Below, one piece after another: positions 56,821 through 64,000 of a DNA stretch of 64,000 nt. The position numbers and the translations under genes were made by a program. The stretch lies in assembly GCA_963730305.1 (NCBI GenBank), contig CAVSRB010000003.1, positions 310,001 to 374,000 of the forward strand. Direction: 5' to 3'. How positions within the stretch are numbered: position 1 is the first letter of the stretch; each line of letters opens with the position of its first letter. The stretch comes from CAMYMQ01 sp963730305. Its GTDB lineage: Bacteria > Pseudomonadota > Alphaproteobacteria > Bin65. The notes beneath the pieces were generated by a model, which searched no databases, had not been told where the DNA came from, and saw only the letters and a program-made list of their open reading frames with translations.

Positions 56821-57778
56821 ATGACGACTGGAACTGGTGAAACCCGGCTGGTCGCCGACATCGGCGGCACCAACGCCCGCTTCGCCTGGGCGGCGGACGG
56901 CCGGCCCGGCGAAGCGATCCGGCTGCGCGTCGCCGACCACGAGAGCTTCGACGCAGCGCTCGACGCGGCGCTGGCGGCACTGCCGGCGGCGGCCGGCCCC
57001 TGCGACATCGCGATCGCCGCCGCCGGCCCCGTCCGTGGCGGTCGGGTCAAGCTGACCAATGCGCCGTGGACGATCGACACGTCCGAATTGGGGCAGCGCA
57101 ACGACATCCGCAAGGCGCTCGTGGTCAACGACTTCCAGGCGGTGGCGATGGCCCTGCCCTATCTCACGGATACGGATCGCGCGCCGATCGACGCCGTGAC
57201 CCGGTCCGACGGGGCGCGCCTGCCGCTCGTCGTGCTCGGCCCGGGCACCGGGATCGGCGTCGCCCTGTCGGTGCCGGACGGCCGCGACGGCTGGATTCCG
57301 GTCGCGACCGAGGGCGGTCACGCCGAGCTCGGCGCCTCGGTCCTGACGGCGGCGGTCGGCGCCGCGATACGGGACATGGTCGGCACTCCCGTGGTGGCCG
57401 AGGACATCCTGTGCGGCGACGGCCTGGTCCGCCTCTACCGCGCCCATGGCGGCGCCGACGCAACCGACGCCGCGGCGGTCGTGGCAGCGGCGCGCGAACG
57501 GCGCAGCGCCGGCCCGCGCGGCGATCGGCACCTTCATCACCGCCCTCGGCGCTTTCGCCGGCGACGCGGTCCTGCATGCTGGCGCGTTCGGCGGGACCTT
57601 CCTGGCCGGAGGAGTCACCCGCGCCATCGTCGAAGCGGGCCTGTTCGACGCCGCAGCCTTCCGCGCCGCCTTCGTCGACAAGAAGGACTATCGCGACCTG
57701 CTGGCCGGCGTCCCGGTCGCCCACGTCACCTATCCCGAGCCGGCGCTGCTCGGCCTGGCCAATGCGGCCATGTCATGA
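56821..57778 (+). CDS. glk: glucokinase, frameshifted
   Basis: The ROK-independent Glk fold is clear: phosphate loop LVADIGGTNARFAWA, PWTIDTSEL, the catalytic-Asp region ALVVNDFQAVAMALP, GPGTGIGVALS and TEGGHAELG. The frame breaks near 57500-57512; the second frame gives ARAAIGTFITALGAFAGD, GGTFLAGGVT and the end. Removing one base yields about 318 residues, normal for Glk. It follows the GH15 gene after 55 bases. It feeds glucose released from storage glucan into glycolysis (inference). Confidence 0.88.
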
Positions 57779-57879
57779 GCGGCCTTGCGCGACGATGGCG
57801 ACAGCACGTATCCAAGGGGAGCGGCCCCAGCCATCGCCCGCCTGGGCGCCGGCGCAGCCATTGAACTGGGAGACCTGAG

Positions 57880-58749
57880 ATGTTCGACGCGGACGCCGTC
57901 ACGGCGATCGATTTCCATACCCACGCCGAGGAGCCGTGCGGCACCCATGCCGACGACGGCTACGACGACTTCCAGGCCGCGATGCAGAAGTATTTCCATT
58001 CCGGCCGGGCGCATCCGCCGACCATCCCGGAGACCGCCGAGTACTACCGCGAGCGCAACATCGGCTGCGTGATCTTCTCGGTCGACGCCGAGCGCGAGAC
58101 CGGCTTCCGCCGCTACAACAACGAGGAGATGGCGGAACTCGCCCACGAGAACGGCGACATCATGATCCCCTTCGCCAGCATCGACCCGGCCAAGGGCAAG
58201 ACCGGCGCCCGCGAGGCGCGCCGGCTGGTCGAGCATTTCGGCGTCAAGGGCTTCAAGTTCCACCCGACCATGCAGGGCTTCTACCCCAACGACCGCAGCG
58301 CCTACGTGCTCTACGAGGCGATCGCGGAGACCGGCATGCCGGCCCTGTTCCACACCGGCCAGACCGGCGTCGGTGCGGGCATGCGCGGCGGCAACGGCAT
58401 GCGGCTGAAATACTCGAACCCGATGTATCTCGACGACGTCGCGGCGGACTTCCCGGAGATGCCGATCATCCTCGCCCACCCCTCCTTCCCGTGGCAGGAG
58501 GAGGCGCTGTCGGTCGCGACCCACAAGCCGAACGTCTACATCGACCTCTCGGGCTGGTCGCCGAAATACTTCCCGCCGATCCTGGTCCAGTACGCCAACT
58601 CGCTGCTGCGCAAGAAGGTGCTGTTCGGCTCGGACTGGCCGGCGATCACGCCCGACCGCTGGCTCTCGGACTTCGACACCCTGCCGATCAAGCCCGAGGT
58701 CAAGCCGCTGATCCTCAAGGACAACGCGCGCAAGCTGCTGGGGATCTAG
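57880..58749 (+). CDS. amidohydrolase-family metal-dependent hydrolase/decarboxylase
   Basis: A 289-residue TIM-barrel protein of the amidohydrolase-2 (ACMSD-like) group. Metal ligands are visible in AIDFHTHAEE, GFKFHPT, ILAHPSFPW and FGSDWP. Members act as decarboxylases or lactonases in aromatic and sulfonate degradation. ATG 57880 follows GGGAGA. A strong terminator lies 17 bases after the stop, so it ends the unit beginning with GH15 and glk. Confidence 0.88.
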   Translation: MFDADAVTAIDFHTHAEEPCGTHADDGYDDFQAAMQKYFHSGRAHPPTIPETAEYYRERNIGCVIFSVDAERETGFRRYNNEEMAELAHENGDIMIPFASIDPAKGKTGAREARRLVEHFGVKGFKFHPTMQGFYPNDRSAYVLYEAIAETGMPALFHTGQTGVGAGMRGGNGMRLKYSNPMYLDDVAADFPEMPIILAHPSFPWQEEALSVATHKPNVYIDLSGWSPKYFPPILVQYANSLLRKKVLFGSDWPAITPDRWLSDFDTLPIKPEVKPLILKDNARKLLGI

Positions 58750-58765
58750 GCAAATCCGAAACGCG

Positions 58766-58794
58766 AAAGGCCCGGTCCAGGGGACCGGGCCTTT
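58766..58794 (+). terminator. rho-independent terminator
   Basis: A 13-bp perfect stem AAAGGCCCGGTCC/GGACCGGGCCTTT with loop AGG. It is placed between the amidohydrolase and the oppositely oriented tRNA-Lys and may serve both. Confidence 0.92.
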
Positions 58795-58802
58795 GCAGGT
58801 AT

Positions 58803-58878
58803 TGGAGGGCGATCGGGGACTCGAACCCCGGACCCGGTGATTAAGAGTCACCTGCTCTACCAACTGAGCTAATCGCCC
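58803..58878 (-). tRNA. tRNA-Lys(CTT)
   Basis: Acceptor stem GGGCGAT/ATCGCCC, D-arm TAGCTCAGTTGGTAGAGCA, anticodon loop CTCTTAA giving CTT (Lys), T-arm CCGGGGTTCGAGTCCCCG and encoded CCA. Confidence 0.95.
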
Positions 58879-59181
58879 GTTCGATGACCGTGCCTAGGCG
58901 AGGTTTTCTTTAGGCACTGAGCGGACACTGGTCAACGCCAGTCTGCTCTCCCCACGCGGCACGCAGGCTGTCCGCCCACCCGCCTGATCGCGCGGAGCGC
59001 CGCTATATAGCACCGGGGAGTCCGGCTTTAAAGCCCTTGAGGTCATCGATTTCGCACCCGTAGGTACACGCTCTTCGCCCTGCCTGGCCGGCGGCCTCGA
59101 TCGTGCCCCTCGCCACCCCAGGCCGGCGCTCGAGCGATTGCTGCCGCGACGGCAGGTGCACGCTCCAACGCCGCGGGCCGC
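58879..59181. other. intergenic region, 303 bases
   Basis: It contains the tRNA-Lys promoter side. No gene, clear repeat or attachment-site core was seen, although the flank holds foreign-looking DNA from about 60.2 kb onward. Confidence 0.5.
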
Positions 59182-60210
59182 TTACGTGAGATACTTGGTG
59201 TCGCGCCGCAGCCGTCCGCTGGCCAGACGATCCTTCCACCAATCGACCGTGCGGGACAGACCGGCCGCGAGGTCGACGGTCGGCGACCAGCCGGTCGCCT
59301 CGGAAAACCTCGCGGCATCGGCGAGCAGCGTCATCACCTCGGACTTCTCGGGCCGCACCCGGTCTGCTTCGGTGACCACCGGCTTGTTGGCGCCGGTGAT
59401 CGACCGCACCTGCTCGATCATGTCTCCGACGGAGACGGCGACTCCGGAGCCCGCATTATAGGGCACGCCGTGTTCGACCTCGCCGGCGGCGCCGATCGCC
59501 GCGAAGGCGGCAACGGTATCACCGACATAGTTGAAATCGCGCGTCGGTCGCACGTCGCCGATGGCGATCGCCTCGCACTCGGGATCGAGCGCCTGGCGGA
59601 TCACGGTCGGAATCACCGCCCGTTCGCTCTGGCGCGGACCGTAGGTGTTGAACGGCCGCAAGATCACGACCGGCAAGTCGAACGACCGGGCGTAGGCCTC
59701 GGCCATCATGTCCGCAGCGATCTTGCTGGCCGAATAGGGCGACTGGCCCTGCAGCGGGTGCGCCTCCGAAATGGGTGTCGTGATCGCCGTGCCGTAGACC
59801 TCGCTCGTCGAGGTGTGGACGACGCGCCCGACGCTGTGCGTCCTCGCGGCCTCGAGCACGTTCAACGTGCCGGTTATGTTGGTGTCGACGTAGGACTGCG
59901 GGGCGGCATAGGAGTGGGGAATTGCGATCAGCGCCGCCAGGTGGAAGACGATCTCCTGGCCGGCCACGAGACGGGTCATGTAGGCCGGATCGCGGATGTC
60001 GCCCCGCTCGACAGTGACCCGGTCGGCCACGGCCTCGTCCAGCTCTTCCAGCCAACCGGTGGTGCCGATCGCATTATACTGGGCGAGCGCCGTGACCTTG
60101 GCGCCCGCCGCCGCCAGCCGCTCGGCCAGATGCGAGCCGATGAAGCCGTCGGCGCCGGTGACGAGGACGGGGCGATCCTTGTAGTGGGTGTCGTCACTGC
60201 GAGTCATCAT
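59182..60210 (-). CDS. NAD-dependent sugar 4,6-dehydratase/epimerase (LegB-like SDR)
   Basis: A 342-residue extended short-chain dehydrogenase. It has the Rossmann motif TGADGFIGSHLAE near residue 19, the Ser/Tyr-x3-Lys catalytic set (TSTSEVYG, YSASK) and RPFNTYGPRQ. The segment AQYNAIGTTGWLEEL after the first strand matches NDP-N-acetyl-hexosamine 4,6-dehydratases such as LegB rather than UDP-galactose epimerases. It would serve surface-glycan synthesis. The start is one of two adjacent ATG codons. The 3' neighbour is tRNA-Lys. Confidence 0.85.
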   Translation of the reverse strand: MMTRSDDTHYKDRPVLVTGADGFIGSHLAERLAAAGAKVTALAQYNAIGTTGWLEELDEAVADRVTVERGDIRDPAYMTRLVAGQEIVFHLAALIAIPHSYAAPQSYVDTNITGTLNVLEAARTHSVGRVVHTSTSEVYGTAITTPISEAHPLQGQSPYSASKIAADMMAEAYARSFDLPVVILRPFNTYGPRQSERAVIPTVIRQALDPECEAIAIGDVRPTRDFNYVGDTVAAFAAIGAAGEVEHGVPYNAGSGVAVSVGDMIEQVRSITGANKPVVTEADRVRPEKSEVMTLLADAARFSEATGWSPTVDLAAGLSRTVDWWKDRLASGRLRRDTKYLT

Positions 60211-60526
60211 CGCATCCTAAAGTAATCGCTATGCCACGCCCATAAGTCACAAGTGCGCCAAAGCGTCCCGCAGCCTCGCATTCGGTCAAGGAATCGAAAG
60301 CGATCAAGGCCCACAAATACCCCGAACCTAGCCGCCGGTGAGAACCTTTGCCTGGCTGATCGTTGGTTTGGGTTCGTTTTGCAAACAACACAACCATCTC
60401 TATTGGATAAAATAATATACAACTAATAATATTTATTGCCTTACTTCTTATAGGCGTCTTTTTTGTTGGAGGCTGCAGCAAGGCAAGTTCCAGAACCTCG
60501 GTTGCAGCAGTTACCCGTGGCGAATT
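60211..60526. other. AT-rich intergenic region, 316 bases
   Basis: It separates the LegB-like gene from the recombination module. The stretch 60400-60475 is strongly AT-rich, in contrast to the rest of the window. It probably holds the dehydratase promoter. No gene is seen. Confidence 0.55.
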
Positions 60527-60811
60527 CTAGAGCTCATAGGCACCCGCCGGGCCTAGGTAGGTTCGAATACCCTTCTGGAAGCACGTCGCGCACAGAAGGA
60601 GTTGGTGACTCGCCACGACACGATCGCCATCCGTGCAAGGCTTGACGAGAATTATGGCTCCCCAGCTGTCAACGCCATCGCGCGCTTCGCAGACCCGACA
60701 CGTTAGAACCCTTAGTGTCGAACTCGCTCCATCTCCGCGAGCAGAAGTCTTGCCACCCGGGATAACGGTGTAGGATTGATGTCCGCCCGGCCGGTCCGTG
60801 TCCTTTTTCAA
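60527..60811 (-). CDS. small zinc-ribbon-like protein of the phage module
   Basis: The start is TTG 60811, with AGAAGGAG seven bases upstream; it overlaps the TGA of the preceding gene (TTGA). The 94-residue product has two CxxC pairs (LTCRVCEA, LLCATCFQK) about 35 residues apart, which suggests one zinc-bound ribbon. No specific family is recognised. It is the last gene of the XRE-divergent recombination operon. Confidence 0.55.
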   Translation of the reverse strand: MKKDTDRPGGHQSYTVIPGGKTSARGDGASSTLRVLTCRVCEARDGVDSWGAIILVKPCTDGDRVVASHQLLLCATCFQKGIRTYLGPAGAYEL

Positions 60812-61237
60812 TTGTAAGCTCCTTCTTGCGACGACCCTACCAGCTCCAGGTAGGCGGGTGGCCGCGGGCCATGATCGCTCGCCAAAGGATTTGAGGGCGG
60901 CATCTCGGTCGCCGGAAACTCGCCACAGCGCGGCCGCGAGCGCCCGACCATCGATGCCGTTCGAAGCGAGCCACGCTTCCTCGTCACCGGCGCCGTGAAG
61001 CTCGCGATGAGCTTTTCGGCTGAGCGGGATGGCAAAGCGATCAGCGGCGCGACGACCCATGCCGCGTGACTTGTCAGCTCGGAGCAGATGGTGCGCTTCG
61101 AGCGGTCGGCGATCGGGGTATACCGGACACTCGAGCGTCCTAAGGAAGCTCAGATGCGCAGGCCGGGTCTCTCTCCGCGACCCGGAATGGTGGCCGGCCA
61201 ATCCGACCTTGGGTATACGCGGCGGAAGCGCCATCAT
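60808..61237 (-). CDS. HNH/DUF968-like phage protein, frameshifted, zinc residues lost
   Basis: The N-terminal part resembles phage DUF968/HNH proteins (RRPLEAHHLLRADKSRGMGR, AHRELHGAGDEEAWL, GIDGRALAAALWR). Family C-x2-C and P-L-C positions read ECPVYPD and IPLSRKA, so two expected zinc cysteines are Tyr and Ser. Near 60880-60895 the frame changes by one base; the correct end is LASDHGPRPPAYLELVGSSQ to TGA 60808, which abuts the next gene's ribosome-binding site. It starts at ATG 61237, overlapping the ERF stop. Confidence 0.6.
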
Positions 61238-61779
61238 CTCGCCTCGCTAACGGCAGCGGCAGCGTCCGCCGGCTTGTCCCGCCGACCGCGGCGCACGGTG
61301 CCGAACAGTTGAATTGGGCGATCGTCCGCAGCGGTTCGAACCTCCCCTGCTCTGCGATCTGCGTCCTCGCCATCAGCTGTGGGGATTTGAAACAGGCTGC
61401 GCAGAAATTGCTTGAGGGCATAGGATTGGGCAGCTCCAAAGGCTTGGGCACCATCGGCGGGAACCATCACCGACCGCGTCACTGGTCCCCACAGCGCACC
61501 GCTCTTGTGGGCGAGCGTGAAGGCAAAGGTCACCCATAACCAGGTCTGCCCGGCATTCCCGATGGGGTTATCGACGAGCCGTGCCGCGCGTTCATCCTGG
61601 AGGATAATGAGACCGGTCCTGGCGCACAGCGGTCCGACTGCCGCCAGGAAGCCATCGATCGAAGCGTAGCGATAGTCTGCCTCCGGATTGTGTTCGTCTC
61701 GGGTCAACGTGCCGGCACGGCGCATTACATGGGTGACCGCGGCCGCGATCGGCTCGGGCATTTCCTCGGGTCCGCCCAT
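61234..61779 (-). CDS. ERF-family single-strand annealing recombinase
   Basis: A 181-residue ERF protein. Signature segments are YRYASIDGFLAAVGPL, TGLIILQDE, and QAFGAAQSYALKQFLRSLFQ before IPTADGEDAD. ERF proteins anneal complementary single strands for phage recombination. ATG 61779 overlaps the YqaJ gene's stop, which forms the classical exonuclease-annealing pair. The longer N-terminal frame is the shadow of YqaJ and is rejected. Confidence 0.9.
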   Translation of the reverse strand: MGGPEEMPEPIAAAVTHVMRRAGTLTRDEHNPEADYRYASIDGFLAAVGPLCARTGLIILQDERAARLVDNPIGNAGQTWLWVTFAFTLAHKSGALWGPVTRSVMVPADGAQAFGAAQSYALKQFLRSLFQIPTADGEDADRRAGEVRTAADDRPIQLFGTVRRGRRDKPADAAAAVSEAR

Positions 61780-62538
61780 CAGTGTAAATCCCGGACGGTG
61801 AGCGCGCCGTTGCGTGCCCGGGTGACCCTGACGCCATGCCCCGACGCCAGCTTGACGTCGGCCTCGACCAGGCCTTTCAATCCTTTTGCTGCATCGGTGA
61901 AGACGGTAGCGGCTCGCCTGTTCTCGAGCCAGTCGCTGGCCAGTGTGGCCCAACGGTTGTGCCCGGTCATGTCGACGCTTCGCATGGCGTCGAAGGCGAT
62001 TTCGACTTTGGCGGTTTCAGTATCTTCCGGCGCGATGTCCCGTTCGACGTGTCGCCAGAAGGCCGCTTCCTTCTCGATCAGCTGCTCCTGATAACCCGGA
62101 TCGGGATCGACCTCGAAGAAGTCCCAGCGGTGATTGCCCCAGATCACCGACAGGAAGGCGATATCCGCCCCGGTCAGGGCCAGATAGTGCTGGACCTGTG
62201 GGTAGTAGCGGGTAACCACCGCCTCGTCCTTGGTGAAGGCCGAGACGTGCTTGCACTCGATCACACCGCCGTCGACCCGACCATCGAGATTGCCACGCAT
62301 AAAGCTGTGGTCCGGGTGAACCAGATCGTCGCAGTGATCCCGACACACCGGCTGGCCGGTTTGCTGCTCGAACCAGCGGCGGTTGAGATCCTCGGTGACG
62401 ATACCGATCTGGACCGGCAGCACGCCGGAGAGATCCTCGGGCGCGCGACGGCCGGTCTTTTCCTCCCACAAGGCGAGCCAATCGCCGTCCATGATTTCGT
62501 CGAGCGTCCGAGCCGCCGATGCCGTGGCTTCTGTCCAT
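61779..62538 (-). CDS. YqaJ-family viral recombinase/exonuclease, frameshifted
   Basis: ATG 62538 has AGAGG upstream and begins MDRSHGIGGSDA, the characteristic YqaJ opening. One extra base near 62500-62508 breaks the frame; the second frame continues DEIMDGDWLALWEEKTGR, GIVTEDLNRRWFEQQTG, FMRGNLDGRVDGGVIECKHV (nuclease D/E-x-K) and YYPQVQHYLALTG. Repaired length is about 252 residues. It resects DNA ends to make 3' tails for the ERF protein. Confidence 0.85.
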
Positions 62539-62588
62539 GATTTGCCTCTATGTATTGGGTAACTTCTCAGATAATATGCAATATGCCT

Positions 62589-62610
62589 CACAATATCAAC
62601 AGTTATTGTG
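62589..62610. promoter_or_regulatory. operator-like inverted repeat in the XRE/YqaJ divergent promoter
   Basis: CACAATA-TCAACAGT-TATTGTG is a perfect 7-bp inverted repeat. Two GATAATATG words (62570-62578, 62621-62629) flank it. It lies between the divergent starts at 62538 and 62615, where a phage-type repressor would bind. Confidence 0.55.
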
Positions 62611-62614
62611 CCAT

Positions 62615-62887
62615 ATGCCCGATAATATGATAATTTCGCCCGAACAGTGCCGGGCCGCGCGGGGGCTGCTGGGCTGGTCCCAGCGCGATCTATCCCGGGC
62701 GTCCCTGGTCAACGAGCGCACCGTAATTGACTTCGAGCGCGGCGCGCGGCGGACGTATCCCAGGACGGTTGCCGACCTGAGACGCGCCTTCGAGGAGGCG
62801 GGGATCGAGTTCATCGACGAGAATGGCGGAGGTGCGGGGGTGCGGTTTAGGGAAACGAGTGAACGACGGGAAGACCGCCGATCGTAG
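62615..62887 (+). CDS. XRE-type helix-turn-helix regulator
   Basis: A 90-residue protein that is mostly one XRE domain: QCRAARGLLGWSQRDLSRAS, then LVNERTVIDFERG, then TVADLRRAFEEAGIEFI. ATG 62615 or 62627 is possible; no strong ribosome-binding site is seen. It is divergent from the recombination genes and probably represses both directions through the inverted repeat at 62589. Confidence 0.85.
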   Translation: MPDNMIISPEQCRAARGLLGWSQRDLSRASLVNERTVIDFERGARRTYPRTVADLRRAFEEAGIEFIDENGGGAGVRFRETSERREDRRS

Positions 62888-63001
62888 GCTTGAGGTTGGC
62901 GGAACATTTTCCGACCAATGCGCGCTTCACGGGCCCTCAGATAGCTCCTTCAATCCCAGAACGCCGTTGCGGGCCACCCCCACGGTGTAGGAGGCAGTGA
63001 A

Positions 63002-64000
63002 ATTAGCCGCCTAGCGAGACATATAATTCAACTATGTGCGACCGGATGCGCCTTAGCACTAGTTTTCGTTTTTTTGAGCCCGGAGGATATTTGGGCGAAG
63101 CTTCACAATATCCCTACTACGGCAGTTCTGGGAGCAATTTTCGCGGCAGCTTGCAACACGACGATTGTACTGGTTCGATTTCAGAAAACGCTCCTGCGTT
63201 TCGGATATAAACCTTCTCTTCGATCTGCCTTTATGGCATTCGGAATTGGTCAAGTATCCAATCTGTTGTTACTCAATGTCATCGGACAAAGCTTGAGCCG
63301 CGCGACGATTTTCGATCGTCGCGAGGAGTCCCGTTCTGGCACGACCTCTTGCCGCAACTTATTGGGAACGCTTCATCGCCGCCAGCGTCCTTTTCCTGCT
63401 GGCAATTGTCGGGGCTACCTTCTTGTTGCTCAATGTCGTTCCGGATCTAGGTTCAGGCGGCGCCTATCCGATCGCGGTGCTGATTGGTCTGATATGCGTT
63501 GTTTCGGTCACGACGTTGTACGTGTTTCCGATCGAACTCGTTCGACAGCGCATGCGGGACGGAATCGCATTTCTCTGGCGCCTCAAGGCGACCATCGGCC
63601 TGACATTCCTCGCGCATGCGATGATGCTCGCCGCATATCTCATATTGCTATGGGGAATGGTGCCTGAGGCAGCGACCACATTTCGAGTTGCCGCCGCGAT
63701 TCTGGTGGTCATGTTCGCAGCCAGCCTGCCGATAAGCTTTTCTGGTTGGGGTGTCCGCGAGCTGAGTGCGATCAGTGCTTTGGCGGTCATCGGGATTGAA
63801 CCGAGCGTGGCGACTGCCGCCGCCCTTTGGATAGGGTTGATATCGCTGACCATAACCTTGATTTGGGGTGGCGCGAGCTTCTATCTGCTACTCGATCGAG
63901 ACCATACCGAAAGCGAACGCCCCACCGAATGGGACGAACACGGGAGCCTCGGTCCGATCATCGCTGTGCTTGCAGCAATGCTGATCTTCTTTCAGATCAA
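63002..64000 (+). CDS. flippase-like (LPG synthase TM-type) membrane protein, frameshifted, 3' end outside window
   Basis: The first frame gives a transmembrane start (CALALVFVFLSPEDIWAKL), then VLGAIFAAACNTTIVLV and FGIGQVSNLLLLNVIG. After a disturbed stretch (63310-63355) a second frame gives LAATYWERFIAASVLFLLAI and ISFSGWGVRELSAISALAV, hallmarks of the lysylphosphatidylglycerol-synthase/flippase-like family. The net shift is one base. No canonical start fits: GGAGG at 62991 is spaced for ATT 63002, while TTG 63074 would cut the first helix. The gene runs past the window. A+T content is higher than in the core. Confidence 0.65.

Noticed and set aside
58803..58878. Attachment site within tRNA-Lys for the recombination module
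   Set aside because: No duplicate of the tRNA 3' end and no integrase gene was found inside the window.
63464..63853. Minus-strand reading frame at the right end
   Set aside because: It is the shadow of the flippase-like gene, whose plus-strand frame carries clear family motifs.

Overview
The window is high-GC DNA from a proteobacterium, most likely an alphaproteobacterium of the Rhodospirillales type (inference). It carries a cytochrome c maturation operon, a complete cbb3 oxidase operon, an FnrL-type regulator with FNR boxes, and an aerobic benzoyl-CoA epoxidase. No rRNA, IS element or CRISPR array was seen. There are three tRNA genes: Thr(TGT), Sec(TCA) and Lys(CTT).

Layout. 0-13 kb: the 3' part of a 12-loop EF-hand protein, GST, quinone oxidoreductase, a polysaccharide deacetylase-like protein, a Ser/Thr kinase, a GGDEF-EAL protein, tRNA-Thr, small secreted proteins, a hydrolase, a GH3-family enzyme and an ArsR regulator. 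13-18 kb: ccmDEFGHI (no ccmABC here). 18-26 kb: gamma-carbonic anhydrase, an atypical metallo-beta-lactamase-fold protein, hemN, a permease, a two-domain kinase and a UspA protein. 26-31.6 kb: fnrL, hsp20, boxBA and two membrane proteins. 31.8-39.7 kb: ccoNOQP-ccoGHIS. 39.9-47.2 kb: a selenocysteine island with an AhpD-like selenoprotein and selD, selC, selB and selA. 47-53 kb: a TPP enzyme, a TAXI-TRAP transporter and a TauD-like dioxygenase. 53-58.7 kb: PPi-type phosphofructokinase, a GH15 enzyme, glucokinase and an amidohydrolase. 59-64 kb: tRNA-Lys, a LegB-like dehydratase, a phage-type recombination module (XRE, YqaJ, ERF, HNH-like, zinc-ribbon) and a flippase-like membrane protein cut by the window edge.

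Two systems stand out. First, an in-frame TGA at 40659-40661 replaces the reactive cysteine of a CxxC-x3-H redox motif and is followed by a SECIS-like hairpin. The complete Sec machinery, including tRNA-Sec, lies within 7 kb, so this is very probably a selenoprotein next to its own decoding system. Second, five FNR-type boxes (TTGAY-N4-ATCAA) lie before hemN, a small conserved gene, fnrL, boxBA and ccoNOQP plus a divergent membrane protein gene. They mark a local low-oxygen regulon that includes aerobic benzoyl-CoA oxidation.

Caution: nine genes are interrupted by frameshifts, and in each the net repair is removal of one base. This points to insertion errors in the sequence more than to true pseudogenes; these genes are described as frameshifted CDS.
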